Shown here: in pieces, positions 42,944-52,410 of the stretch
Position numbering within the stretch: the first letter of the stretch is position 1
How the letters are laid out: each line of letters begins with the position of its first letter
DNA from: JAMQKA01 sp031569985
Lineage (GTDB): Bacteria > Bacteroidota > Rhodothermia > Balneolales > Balneolaceae
Direction: 5' to 3'
Length of the DNA: 64,000 nt
Assembly (NCBI RefSeq): GCF_031569985.1
Contig: NZ_JAMQKA010000006.1
Span: 108,953 to 172,952, forward strand
Position numbers and translations under genes: made by a program
Notes under the pieces: model-generated
Seen by the model: only the letters and a program-made list of their open reading frames with translations
Database searches by the model: none
What the model was told of the DNA's origin: nothing

Positions 42944-45733
42944 ATGTATTTTTATTTCCAAGACCTTGTACGACTCCAAGAAAAGATTGCAGTATCTTCT
43001 CCCCACACTAACAGACTCTCTCTGTCAATTGGCATCCTGTTACTGCTCTTTACTCTCCCACTAAATGTAGAAGGACAGCAGCTACCAGAAGGACAGAAAG
43101 CAAAAGACATTGTCAGTTGGGAAGGGTTACCCGACCTACCAAATTCAGCTGGTGTTGCAGGTGCGTTTGTCGGACGAGCCGGCGATGCTATCATCGTTGC
43201 CGGAGGGGCAAATTTCCCGGATAGGATGCCGTGGGAAGGTGGGACTAAGGTGTTCCATGATGATATATATGTCCTAAAAAAGGACTCTTCCGGTTACCGT
43301 TGGATTTCAAATCTTGACCTGACCCTGCCAGCACCACTGGCTTACGGGGCAACGATCCAAGACGGTGACGGACTAATTCTTATTGGGGGGACCGAGGGGA
43401 ATAAGGTATCACGCAAGGTATTACGATTACGATGGCAACCAGAAGAAAAGTCGATAAACCTCGAGGAACTACCATCGCTTCCAAAACCACTTGCCTTTAT
43501 GGAAGCTGCCCGCATTGGGAACAAAATCTATGTAGCGGGAGGACAGCATTCCTTAGATTCAGCCAGGGCAACAAAAAGTTTTTGGGAGTTAGATCTTTCT
43601 CAAGAGAATACCGGACAATTTCAGTGGAAACAGCTTCCTGCATGGCCTGGCCCCGCCCGGGTCCATCCTATAGCAGCTGCTCAACACAAGGGAGATTCCC
43701 CCTACTTTTTCCTGTTTAGTGGTCGAAATGTACAATCGGATGGCTCTATAGAAGTGCTGAAAGACGCCTACCGATTTAATACAAAAACGAAAGAGTGGAA
43801 TACACTTGCTCCCGTAGCCCATAATCTTTCCGGCGGAGGTCAATCTGTTATGGGAGGCAGCGCTGTTGCTTCTGGTGATGCCCACATTCTGATCTTCGGA
43901 GGAGATCCGGGAGATCTGTTGATGGAGCGACTTAAGAAAATGTCTAAAGTTGACAGTCTTAATAACCAGTTACCATCTGCAAATAACCAGTCAACAGAAC
44001 AGGTTATTCAGCAACAAATTGATCGACTTGGCAGGCAGATTCAAAACAACTTGGAAGAAAAGGCCCCCTTCTCCAAAGATATACTCTCCTATCATACCAT
44101 TACTGACACGTACGATAAAATCGGTGAGCTGCCAGTGCCGGCACCGGTTACCACACAGGCCGTAAAATTCGATGAGGACATTCTCATCGTAAGTGGTGAA
44201 ATTCGGCCCGGAATTCGTACGGCTGGTGTCTGGAAAGGCAATATCGAGGCCAGGACACCAACATTTGGATGGATTAATTATTCGGCGCTTGCATTATATG
44301 GACTGATTCTCGTAGGAATGGGTGTCTATTTTTCACGGCGAGAGGATGCCACTGACGATTATTTTCTGGCTGGCAACCGCATCCCCTGGTGGGCGGCAGG
44401 AATCAGCATATATGCAACTCAACTGAGTGCAATTACCTTTATATCAACGCCTGTATTGTCATTTGCGGATAACTGGATCGTCTTCATAGCCTATTTTACT
44501 ATTTTCTTGATGGCACCGGTGGTTATCTACTTTTATTTGCCATTTTTCCGGCGGTTAAAGGTAACTTCTGCCTACGAATACCTTGAAAAGCGGTTTCACC
44601 TGGGGGTAAGGTTATTTGGAAGTATCTCATTTATCCTCTTTCAACTGGGTAGAATGAGTGTCGTTGTTTTCTTGCCAGCACTAACCCTTACCGCAATCCT
44701 GGACATGAATATCTATGCGGCTATCATTCTGATGGGAGTGCTTGCCATTATTTATACGACTCTCGGTGGCATTGAAGCGGTAATTTGGAGCGACGTTCTG
44801 CAGGTATTTATACTAATAAGTGGCATTATATACAGCCTCTACTTTATTATCGATTATGTAGGCGGGTTAGATGTTGTATATACAACGGCCATCGCAAGTG
44901 ACAAGCTACAATTTTTTGATTTTGATTTAAGCTTTACCTCATTGGCCACTTGGTCCATTTTCCTTGGCTCTTTTGCCCTGCAATTTGGTCCCTATACCAC
45001 CGCCGTTATTCAACGCTATCTAACAACTGAGGATGAGAAGTCAGCCGCTGACAGTATTTGGACCAACGGTATTATATCCATCCCTACCGGCTTTCTCTTC
45101 TTTGCTTTGGGTACCTGCTTTTATGTCTTCTACAAACTGAATCCGGAATTCCTTTCAGTAGGGATGCAGAACGATCAGGTTTTTCCACTTTTTATAGGTC
45201 AACAATTGCCTGTTGGCTTTGCAGGTCTTTTGATAGCAGGGATTTTTTCCGCTTCTATGTCAAGTTTGGACAGTAGTATGCACAGCGTCGCAACAGTGGT
45301 TACAGTTGATTTTTATAAACAATTTGTGCCGACCTCTAAAGAAAAAAACCGACTGTATTTAGCCCGTTTGGTCACCGTGATAGTGGGGGCCCTGGGAACG
45401 CTCATTGCCTGCCTGTTGGCCACACTGCCTATTCAATCACTTTATTTCTTCTTTCAGGAAATCATTGGATTGCTGAGTAGTGCATTAGCAGGAATATTTA
45501 TACTTGGAATATTTACTCAGCGAACCCACGGAACAGGTGCACTTATTGGTGCGGCTTTAAGTTTGGTAATGCTATATATTGTGAAATTTTATACCCCCAT
45601 ACATTTTTACATATATCCACTCATCGGCATACCAGTATGTGTAATCGTGGGATACCTTGTCAGCCTGGTGCTTCCCGATCACGGTAAGAAACTGAAAAAT
45701 CTTACCTATCGAACCCTGGTAGCAAAATCATAG
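42944..45733 (+). CDS. Cyclically permuted mutarotase (kelch, NanM-like) fused to an SSS sodium:sialic acid symporter
   Basis: The protein has 929 residues. After a signal segment (LSIGILLLLFTLPLNVEGQ), residues 45-430 form a kelch beta-propeller of the cyclically permuted mutarotase family (GAFVGRAGDAIIVAGGANFP, IYVAGGQHSLDSARATKSFWEL, AHILIFGGDPGDL), related to the N-acetylneuraminate mutarotase NanM. From about 445 a sodium:solute symporter with about 13 helices follows (DDYFLAGNRIPWWAAGISIYATQLSAITFIS). The propeller would sit in the periplasm and convert alpha-Neu5Ac released by the sialidase to the form taken up by the symporter. Substrate inferred. Confidence 0.9.
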   Translation: MYFYFQDLVRLQEKIAVSSPHTNRLSLSIGILLLLFTLPLNVEGQQLPEGQKAKDIVSWEGLPDLPNSAGVAGAFVGRAGDAIIVAGGANFPDRMPWEGGTKVFHDDIYVLKKDSSGYRWISNLDLTLPAPLAYGATIQDGDGLILIGGTEGNKVSRKVLRLRWQPEEKSINLEELPSLPKPLAFMEAARIGNKIYVAGGQHSLDSARATKSFWELDLSQENTGQFQWKQLPAWPGPARVHPIAAAQHKGDSPYFFLFSGRNVQSDGSIEVLKDAYRFNTKTKEWNTLAPVAHNLSGGGQSVMGGSAVASGDAHILIFGGDPGDLLMERLKKMSKVDSLNNQLPSANNQSTEQVIQQQIDRLGRQIQNNLEEKAPFSKDILSYHTITDTYDKIGELPVPAPVTTQAVKFDEDILIVSGEIRPGIRTAGVWKGNIEARTPTFGWINYSALALYGLILVGMGVYFSRREDATDDYFLAGNRIPWWAAGISIYATQLSAITFISTPVLSFADNWIVFIAYFTIFLMAPVVIYFYLPFFRRLKVTSAYEYLEKRFHLGVRLFGSISFILFQLGRMSVVVFLPALTLTAILDMNIYAAIILMGVLAIIYTTLGGIEAVIWSDVLQVFILISGIIYSLYFIIDYVGGLDVVYTTAIASDKLQFFDFDLSFTSLATWSIFLGSFALQFGPYTTAVIQRYLTTEDEKSAADSIWTNGIISIPTGFLFFALGTCFYVFYKLNPEFLSVGMQNDQVFPLFIGQQLPVGFAGLLIAGIFSASMSSLDSSMHSVATVVTVDFYKQFVPTSKEKNRLYLARLVTVIVGALGTLIACLLATLPIQSLYFFFQEIIGLLSSALAGIFILGIFTQRTHGTGALIGAALSLVMLYIVKFYTPIHFYIYPLIGIPVCVIVGYLVSLVLPDHGKKLKNLTYRTLVAKS

Positions 45734-45769
45734 AAATTTACACTCCTGAATAAAATATGAGGCTGGATA

Positions 45770-46951
45770 ATGAACCAATCTCCCAAAAAATTAGCAGAAT
45801 TGTACCGCCATACACTCCTAGATAACGTGATCCCTTTCTGGGAAAATTATTCTATTGATAATGAATATGGAGGCTACTTTACTTGTCTAGATCGTGATGG
45901 GAGTGTATATGACACCGACAAATTCACTTGGCTGCAAGCACGGCAGGTTTGGACGTTTTCCAAGCTCTATAATCATGTAGAACGGCGCCCAAATTGGCTT
46001 GAAGTTGCAAAAAAAGGATACCGGTTTTTAAAACAAAATGGATGTGACGAAAAGGGAAACTGGTATTTTTCATGTAATCGGCAGGGAGAACCTTTAGTTC
46101 AACCCTATAACATATTTTCCGACTGTTTCGCCGCACTTGGGTTTCATGAATATAGCCAGGCCACGGGGGATGAAGAAGCCCGGAATATCGCTGTTCAAAC
46201 GTACCGCAATATTCACGACCGACAGGATAACCCAAAAGGAAAATATGAGAAGTCTGTCCCCGGAACCCGTCCCTTGAAAGGCTTTGCCCTGCCGATGATG
46301 TTGAGTGTGCTCAATCTTGAAATGGAAGACATCCTGGAGTCCGAACAGGTAGAGCAATCATTTGAACGATGTACCCAAGAAGTGATGGAGGTTTTTTGGG
46401 ATCCAGAACGAAAGGTTATGCATGAGTATGTACTAGAAGATGGTACGTTCTCGGATAGCTATGAAGGCCGACTTGTCAATCCGGGACACGGTATTGAAGC
46501 GATGTGGTTTATCATGGAGATTGCCAGACGCCGTAGCGACCAAGAACTAATTGAACGGGCAGTAGATATCACTCTGGACCTACTTGAGCTTGGATGGGAT
46601 CAACAGTATGGCGGAATTTATTATTTCCTGGACTCTGATGGGCATCCTCCTCTACAGCTGGAATGGACACAAAAACTATGGTGGGTACATCTGGAGACAC
46701 TTATATCCCTTTCGAAGGGATATCTCTTTACTGGTCGCGAGGAGTGTATGGAGTGGTATGAAAAAATTCATGATTACAGTTGGTCCCATTTCTCAGATGA
46801 AGAGCATGGCGAATGGTTTGGATATTTAAATCGGCGGGGAGAGCGGTATACTTCTCTCAAAGGGAGTAAATGGAAAGGATGTTTTCATGTCCCCCGTGCC
46901 ATGTATGAATGCTGGCAAACATTTGAAGCACTAGACCAGCAAGATAGATGA
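45770..46951 (+). CDS. N-acylglucosamine 2-epimerase (AGE family)
   Basis: This 393-residue (alpha/alpha)6 barrel has the segments FTWLQARQVWTFSKLYN, GFALPMMLSVLNLEM, NPGHGIEAMWFIMEIA and LWWVHLETLISLSKG, all typical of N-acylglucosamine 2-epimerases, including the active-site His of PGHGIE. It would convert ManNAc made by NanA to GlcNAc. It follows the mutarotase-symporter by 36 bases and is probably cotranscribed. Confidence 0.92.
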   Translation: MNQSPKKLAELYRHTLLDNVIPFWENYSIDNEYGGYFTCLDRDGSVYDTDKFTWLQARQVWTFSKLYNHVERRPNWLEVAKKGYRFLKQNGCDEKGNWYFSCNRQGEPLVQPYNIFSDCFAALGFHEYSQATGDEEARNIAVQTYRNIHDRQDNPKGKYEKSVPGTRPLKGFALPMMLSVLNLEMEDILESEQVEQSFERCTQEVMEVFWDPERKVMHEYVLEDGTFSDSYEGRLVNPGHGIEAMWFIMEIARRRSDQELIERAVDITLDLLELGWDQQYGGIYYFLDSDGHPPLQLEWTQKLWWVHLETLISLSKGYLFTGREECMEWYEKIHDYSWSHFSDEEHGEWFGYLNRRGERYTSLKGSKWKGCFHVPRAMYECWQTFEALDQQDR

Positions 46952-46959
46952 GCCAACTA

Positions 46960-47646
46960 TCACAGATCCATATATGATCCAATAACTGATTTCCATACTA
47001 CATAACCCTGTCCATTCAAATGAAGACCGTCTTCCGTATAGTTTGGATTGAGCTTTGCTTCGGCCGTGCTAAAATCATCAAAAAGATTAATGAAGGTAGC
47101 GCCGGTCTTTTTCGCCAGCTCCGTCAAACCAACGTTGGCCTGTTTGATCTGAGAAGTCTTGTCCGTATGAGAAGAGAACTGGGGAAACTCATCATTCACC
47201 GGCAAAATACTTTGAATATAAATTTCAGTGTCCGGGCTCTCCTCCCGAATCTGGTCAATGATCTTCCCATAGTTGGAAAGAACAGTATCAACAGGAATTC
47301 CACGGGCCAGATCATTTACTCCGATCATAATAAAAACTTGAGCAGGGTTGGATTCGGTTACCTCCGACAGGCGATACAGTATCCCTTCAGTCACATCGCC
47401 GGAAATCCCGCGATTTTTAAGCCTGGAGCTCCCAAAAAGCTCAGACCACTCATTGCCATCGGTAATGCTGTCTCCCAACAATATAATTTCATTACTTGTA
47501 TTTGGAAGGGCTTCAAAGAGACTTTTCTTATGATAATAGTAGGCCCCGAAATCTGGCTTTTGTTCAACAGATTGGGCCTGACTGCTGGCTGCAACAATAC
47601 CGACAATAACAACAGCGTAAATAATACCAATATATTTGAATCTCAT
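46960..47646 (-). CDS. Secreted SGNH/GDSL hydrolase, possible sialate or sugar O-acetylesterase
   Basis: This 228-residue protein has a signal peptide (IGIIYAVVIVGIVAASSQAQ). SGNH blocks are visible: GDSITDG (Ser), GISGD (Gly), IGVNDLARG (Asn) and EDGLHLNGQG (Asp and His). In this context removal of O-acetyl groups from sialic acid is the likeliest job, but the substrate is not shown by sequence. It converges with the epimerase gene, 8 bases apart. Confidence 0.85.
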   Translation of the reverse strand: MRFKYIGIIYAVVIVGIVAASSQAQSVEQKPDFGAYYYHKKSLFEALPNTSNEIILLGDSITDGNEWSELFGSSRLKNRGISGDVTEGILYRLSEVTESNPAQVFIMIGVNDLARGIPVDTVLSNYGKIIDQIREESPDTEIYIQSILPVNDEFPQFSSHTDKTSQIKQANVGLTELAKKTGATFINLFDDFSTAEAKLNPNYTEDGLHLNGQGYVVWKSVIGSYMDL

Positions 47647-47695
47647 CGAAATACAGATTAAATGGTTGTTTAAATTTAGAAACGAATAATAATCA

Positions 47696-48535
47696 ATGAG
47701 TTTATTAATAGCAGATAGTGGTTCTACAAAAACCGACTGGGCACTTATATCAAATCATTCCGTTAAACAATACAAAACTGAGGGACTTAACCCCTATTTC
47801 CACTCCTCAAAAAGTATTGAAAAAGTACTAAAAAATGATTTAAAGCCAGATCTCGAGGGAAAAAATGTTAACCACATCCTGTTTTATGGATCAGGGTGCG
47901 ACTCTGAGCCAAAAATTACGAGCATGACAAATATTTTAAAACGTGTCTTTCCTGGTGCTGAGGCCAGCGTCCATGAAGATCTTCTGGGAGCTGCACGCGC
48001 CTGCTGTTTTGACAAGCCGGGCATTGTATGTATCCTGGGAACAGGTTCTAATTCCTGTCGCTACGACGGTACCCGTATCGTACAACAAATACCCTCGCTG
48101 GGATTTATACTTGGGGATGAAGGCAGTGCAGGTTATTTCGGTCAAAAGTTGATCAATCATTACTATAGAAACGAAATACCAAGTGACCTCGCACGCAAAC
48201 TGGAGTGGTACTACGATATGGATTTGGATAGTATTTTCGATGGAATCTACAACAATGATCAATCGAGTCGATTTGTGGCCTTCTACAGCTCATTTCTCGG
48301 TGAGCATAATGATCACCATTTTATACGGGAAATGCTCTGTAATGGATTTGAAAACTTCATATCGCGGATAGTCTTACAATACCAAGATGCCCGCTCCTAT
48401 AAAGTCAACTTTATAGGATCCCTGGGCTGTGCCTACCAGGCGATACTGAAGGAGCTACTAACTAAACATCTGCTAACGCCCGGTGTTTTTATCAAAAGCC
48501 CGATGGACCGGCTTGTAGAGTTTCATAACCAGTAG
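47696..48535 (+). CDS. BadF/BadG/BcrA/BcrD-type ATPase, probable N-acetylglucosamine kinase
   Basis: This 279-residue protein of the ASKHA fold has phosphate loop IADSGSTKTDWAL, an adenosine region GIVCILGTGSNSC and GFILGDEGSAGYFGQKLI, characteristic of bacterial and eukaryotic GlcNAc kinases of this family. It would phosphorylate GlcNAc at C6 after epimerisation. It diverges from the SGNH gene across 49 bases. Confidence 0.85.
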   Translation: MSLLIADSGSTKTDWALISNHSVKQYKTEGLNPYFHSSKSIEKVLKNDLKPDLEGKNVNHILFYGSGCDSEPKITSMTNILKRVFPGAEASVHEDLLGAARACCFDKPGIVCILGTGSNSCRYDGTRIVQQIPSLGFILGDEGSAGYFGQKLINHYYRNEIPSDLARKLEWYYDMDLDSIFDGIYNNDQSSRFVAFYSSFLGEHNDHHFIREMLCNGFENFISRIVLQYQDARSYKVNFIGSLGCAYQAILKELLTKHLLTPGVFIKSPMDRLVEFHNQ

Positions 48536-48598
48536 AATTCGAAGACTCTATTTGAGATCCTTTATAATACTCGGCCTAATTACTCCCTTTAATTCTTC

Positions 48599-50164
48599 TC
48601 AGATGTTGTCAGAGGCCGGTATTAACCTGGCTTTAAGATTTGGATCTTCCATATCCTCATCAAAAGGAAACATGGGGCGCTGGATGTGCTCATAATTCAG
48701 TCGCTCCAGGTCTTGGTCCACACCGCCTGGGGTCAGTGCCATGATCCAGTCTTGTTGCATCTCGTACAGCTCCGGCACGAGGTACCCAATTTTTACGACT
48801 ACGATGTCCGTTTCCCGGGGATTCAGTCCCAGTTGCGTGAAATCCTTCTCGTGGTGATACGGCTTGCGCTTCTTTGTAACAATGACGTTCACACTTCCAA
48901 TCTTCACTACTACTTCTGTATCGGCATCCCGGTCTCCGTGCTCAATCGCCGTCACCGTTCCTGAAAGCTTGATGGGTGGAGAATACCGGTCATCAACCTG
49001 CGCGCCGGCATACGCACTTACCTTGCCCCCCACGCCCACTTCCACGGCTTGCTCAACCAATTCCGGTCCCGGTATAGAGGCGTAAATAAGAGAAGGACCA
49101 TCTTCCAGCTTAAACTCGGGGCGTTCCAGGATTCTTCTGAGCGTCCATGTGACATCCCCGGCGCCGCCAGCGGTGGGATTGTCTCCCATATCGCTAATAA
49201 AGAACGGCTGTTTGTTGCTGGCAATGGCTTTATTAAGACTTGCCTCCAGAGAAGCCGTAGGGGCGATGAAATCAAATTCGTTCCGCACCTCCCAAAAGCT
49301 GGTTGCAAGCTCTTCAGCAGTCGCTGTAACTTTCTGCTTATCATCGCCGGTCACCATCACTACTGCATGATTGCGTGGTTCATCTGCCCAGGGATATCCG
49401 ACCCAAATTGCGGCATCAATAATACCTTCCTGGTTGGCTGCCGGACCGACTTTGGCGTATAAACTCTTTGCAGGATCTACTCTTGTACTCGTTTTTTCAC
49501 CGGGCAATAATATCGGTACCGGAATCCATGCTTTATATTCGGGTTTGCCCTTGCCGCTTTCGATCCTGTCCAGCAGATTCTCTACTGCCCGTTGTTTCGT
49601 TTCCAGGGCATCTTCATGCGGAGCCATCCTGTAGCAAGTGATCAGATCTGTATTTTGTGCCAGACGCCTTGATACATTGCCATGCAGATCCATCGAAGTA
49701 GAGATAATGGTTTCTTCCCCCACAACTTCCCGAACTCTGACGATAAAATCTCCTTCCGGATCGTCGAGACCGACCACACTCATGGCCCCATGAATATCAA
49801 AGAACAGGCCGTCGTAAGGGCCGTTTTCCCTGAGCATGTCGAGCGTTTTCGTTACCAATGACTCGTACGCTTCCCTGCTCACAATGCCTCCGGGCAGGGC
49901 ATGCCCACGCAGGGTGGGAATCCAGTGGGCGCGCTTTCGATTCAGCGAATCAGGGGATAAAAAGGGGTAAAACGAGAACACATCATCCCCTGTCCTGGCA
50001 TGAAAAGCTTCTTTATGGGTGACAGCAGGCGAAAATGTACTAGATTCAATAGCCAGTCCTGCGATGGCAATACGGGGAAGATCCTCTTGCTGCCGGTCAT
50101 TGTTTGATTGACTGCATCCCGCAATTAAAAAAATTAATACTAAAAAGTATGATAAGTTCTTCAT
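48599..50164 (-). CDS. M81-family metallopeptidase (MlrC/microcystinase-like), lipoprotein
   Basis: The protein has 521 residues, with lipobox LIFLIAGC near residue 17. The M81 N-terminal domain shows IAIAGLAIESSTFSP, FFDIHGAMSV, SMDLHGNVSRR and CYRMAPHEDALETKQRA, with His and Asp candidates for zinc. The C-terminal MlrC domain starts near ISDMGDNPTAGGAGD. MlrC cleaves linear microcystin; most homologues have unknown substrates. Its place in a sialic acid/amino-sugar locus suggests action on an amino-sugar-linked peptide or amide, which is only inference. Confidence 0.88.
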   Translation of the reverse strand: MKNLSYFLVLIFLIAGCSQSNNDRQQEDLPRIAIAGLAIESSTFSPAVTHKEAFHARTGDDVFSFYPFLSPDSLNRKRAHWIPTLRGHALPGGIVSREAYESLVTKTLDMLRENGPYDGLFFDIHGAMSVVGLDDPEGDFIVRVREVVGEETIISTSMDLHGNVSRRLAQNTDLITCYRMAPHEDALETKQRAVENLLDRIESGKGKPEYKAWIPVPILLPGEKTSTRVDPAKSLYAKVGPAANQEGIIDAAIWVGYPWADEPRNHAVVMVTGDDKQKVTATAEELATSFWEVRNEFDFIAPTASLEASLNKAIASNKQPFFISDMGDNPTAGGAGDVTWTLRRILERPEFKLEDGPSLIYASIPGPELVEQAVEVGVGGKVSAYAGAQVDDRYSPPIKLSGTVTAIEHGDRDADTEVVVKIGSVNVIVTKKRKPYHHEKDFTQLGLNPRETDIVVVKIGYLVPELYEMQQDWIMALTPGGVDQDLERLNYEHIQRPMFPFDEDMEDPNLKARLIPASDNI

Positions 50165-50399
50165 CTCAATAGTCTTGTAAGTTGTTTAGTACGATATTTT
50201 ATATACACAACCTCAAACCCATACTGAGTTTGATTACTGGATTTTTCCCCACACCCTACGCAGGACTTTTATTTTTTCCTCTTCAATGGGGTATTATGTT
50301 TCTAAAATTGTAAAGTCTCATTTTTTATAAAAATTGATCCCGTTAAAGAATTTCCAAATATAATTAACAGATTTTGATCCGACCCTCGAAAATAAACAT

Positions 50400-50432
50400 A
50401 AAAACCTCCAGTATTCAGGCAATCCTGGAGGT
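50400..50432 (-). terminator. Intrinsic terminator of the nagB-PIG-L gene
   Basis: Read leftward, ACCTCCAG (50432-50425) pairs with CTGGAGGT (50411-50404) around a 13-base loop, followed by a T run on the minus strand, 20 bases after the stop codon. Confidence 0.8.
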
Positions 50433-50451
50433 AAAGTATACCCATTTGGGG

Positions 50452-52410
50452 TCACAGCTTGTACCGAACGAAGGCCTCGATGGCTTCATATTCAGCCAGC
50501 CCCAGCTGATCGTAAAGCTTGGCGGTATTTCGATTACGCGCTTCTGAGCGCTGCCAGAACTCCCGGTCATCCGCTCCGGGGAACAGCGGGCGATCTTTCT
50601 GGGATTGGTGCTTAAAAATCGCTTTCCGCTTTTTAGCCAGCTCCTGCGGGCTCAGTGGCACGGCCATCTCAATGTCGTTGACATCCCACTCCTGCCAGGC
50701 CCCACGGTACAGCCAGACGTAGCAGTCATCAATCCAGGCGTCATCTTGGCATTCCTGCAGGGCGTTGAAAATCGCCTTCAGGCAGACCCGATGGGTTCCG
50801 TGCGGGTCGGACAAGTCTCCTGCCGCATAAATTTGGTGGGGTTTGACCTGCCGAAGCAGCTCCACGACAATATCGACATCTTCTCTGGAGAGCGGCTTTT
50901 TCTTGACCCGACCAGTCTCGTAAAATGGCATGTCCAGGAAGTGTAACTTATCTTCCGGCACCCCGCAGTACCGGGCCGCTGCCTTGGCCTCTCCGCGCCG
51001 GATCAGCCCTTTAATTTGTTGGATCTCCTCAGAATCCACCTGTCCAGGCTCTTTGTTTTTAATAAACTCTTGTATCTCCTCCAGCATCGATTCTGCAGGC
51101 GCTTGATTCATTCCAAATAGCCCCTGGTAATCGGAGACAAAATCGGCAAAGCGTACAACGTCGTCATCAAATACGGCGATGTTTCCCGACACCTGGTAGG
51201 CCACATGCACCTCGTGCCCGTGCTCGGCCAATCGTATAAGGGTTCCACCCATGGAAATCACATCATCGTCCGGGTGTGGGCTAAAGATCAGGGCACGCTT
51301 GGGAAAGGGTGTTTCCCGTTCCGGTCGGTTGGTGTCATCGGCATTCGGTTTACCGCCCGGCCATCCCGTAATAGTATGTTGAAGTTCATTAAATACCTTC
51401 AGATTAATATTGTACGCCGGGCCATATTGAGTAATCAGCTCTCCCATACCATGTTCGTTATAATCCTCATCAGTTAACTTCAGGATCGGCTTGTCTACCT
51501 TCTGGCATAACCAGACCACCGCGCGGCGAATCAACTTGTCATCCCAGTCGCAGTCACCCACCACCCACGGGGTCTTTTCGCGGGTCAGCTCGGCTGCTGC
51601 GGCCTCATCCAGGATCACCGCGGTGTTGTCATGCTCCTGCAGGTAGGTCGCCGGCACCTGCTCCTTAATCGGCCCTTCCACCGCCTCACGGATGATTGGG
51701 GCTTTTCCTTCTCCCCAGGCCATCATCACGATCTTATCGGCATTCATGATTGTACCAATGCCCATGGTAATGGCCCGCCGGGGGACATGCTCTTCCCCAA
51801 AAAAATCACTGGCTGCATCGCGCCGGGTTATCTTATCCAACGTAATTAGCCGGGTGCGGGAATCAGGCCGCGAGCCTGGCTCATTAAATCCGATATGGCC
51901 GGTCCGACCAATACCAAGTAGTTGAATATCAAGCCCTCCAGCTTTGACAATCTTTTCCTCATACTGTTTGCAATATTCAGCTATATTTTCTTCCTCAACA
52001 GTTCCATCAGGTATATGCACCTGGTCTTCTGGAATATCAATGTGATCAAACAGGTGCTCGTTCATGAACCGGACGTAGCTTTGCAGCGAATCCGGTTGCA
52101 TCGGATAGTACTCATCGAGGTTAAAGGTGATGACGTTAGCAAAACTGAGACCCTCTTCCCGGTGCAGCCGTACCAACTCTTCATAGACGTTGGTCGGGGT
52201 AGATCCGGTAGCCAGTCCCAAGACCGTGGATTTACCTTGCTCGTTGCGGGTGCGAATAAGCTCCGCAATCTCGGCTGCCACTTCCCTGGAAGCCTGATCG
52301 GCCTCCTCATATATATAGGTCGGAATCCGCTCCTGATATGTAACCTGTTCACGTTTGTCATAAAAATTGTTACCTGATTCCAAGGTCTCTGCCTTTTCTT
52401 TTTGCATCAT
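50452..52410 (-). CDS. nagB: Glucosamine-6-phosphate deaminase NagB fused to a PIG-L/LmbE-type deacetylase domain
   Basis: The protein has 652 residues. Residues 30-300 are NagB: VLGLATGSTPTNVYEEL, TFNLDEYYPM, LLGIGRTGHIGFNEPGS and the lid region; it converts GlcN6P to fructose-6-P and ammonia. Residues 370-620 form a PIG-L domain with the zinc motif SPHPDDDVISMGGTL and later DPHGTHRVC. This fusion is known from Bacteroidota, where the second domain is not well characterised. No nagA is in the locus, so the PIG-L domain may deacetylate GlcNAc-6-P; that is inference. The MM start follows an 18-bp motif copy about 170 bases upstream. Confidence 0.93.
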   Translation of the reverse strand: MMQKEKAETLESGNNFYDKREQVTYQERIPTYIYEEADQASREVAAEIAELIRTRNEQGKSTVLGLATGSTPTNVYEELVRLHREEGLSFANVITFNLDEYYPMQPDSLQSYVRFMNEHLFDHIDIPEDQVHIPDGTVEEENIAEYCKQYEEKIVKAGGLDIQLLGIGRTGHIGFNEPGSRPDSRTRLITLDKITRRDAASDFFGEEHVPRRAITMGIGTIMNADKIVMMAWGEGKAPIIREAVEGPIKEQVPATYLQEHDNTAVILDEAAAAELTREKTPWVVGDCDWDDKLIRRAVVWLCQKVDKPILKLTDEDYNEHGMGELITQYGPAYNINLKVFNELQHTITGWPGGKPNADDTNRPERETPFPKRALIFSPHPDDDVISMGGTLIRLAEHGHEVHVAYQVSGNIAVFDDDVVRFADFVSDYQGLFGMNQAPAESMLEEIQEFIKNKEPGQVDSEEIQQIKGLIRRGEAKAAARYCGVPEDKLHFLDMPFYETGRVKKKPLSREDVDIVVELLRQVKPHQIYAAGDLSDPHGTHRVCLKAIFNALQECQDDAWIDDCYVWLYRGAWQEWDVNDIEMAVPLSPQELAKKRKAIFKHQSQKDRPLFPGADDREFWQRSEARNRNTAKLYDQLGLAEYEAIEAFVRYKL

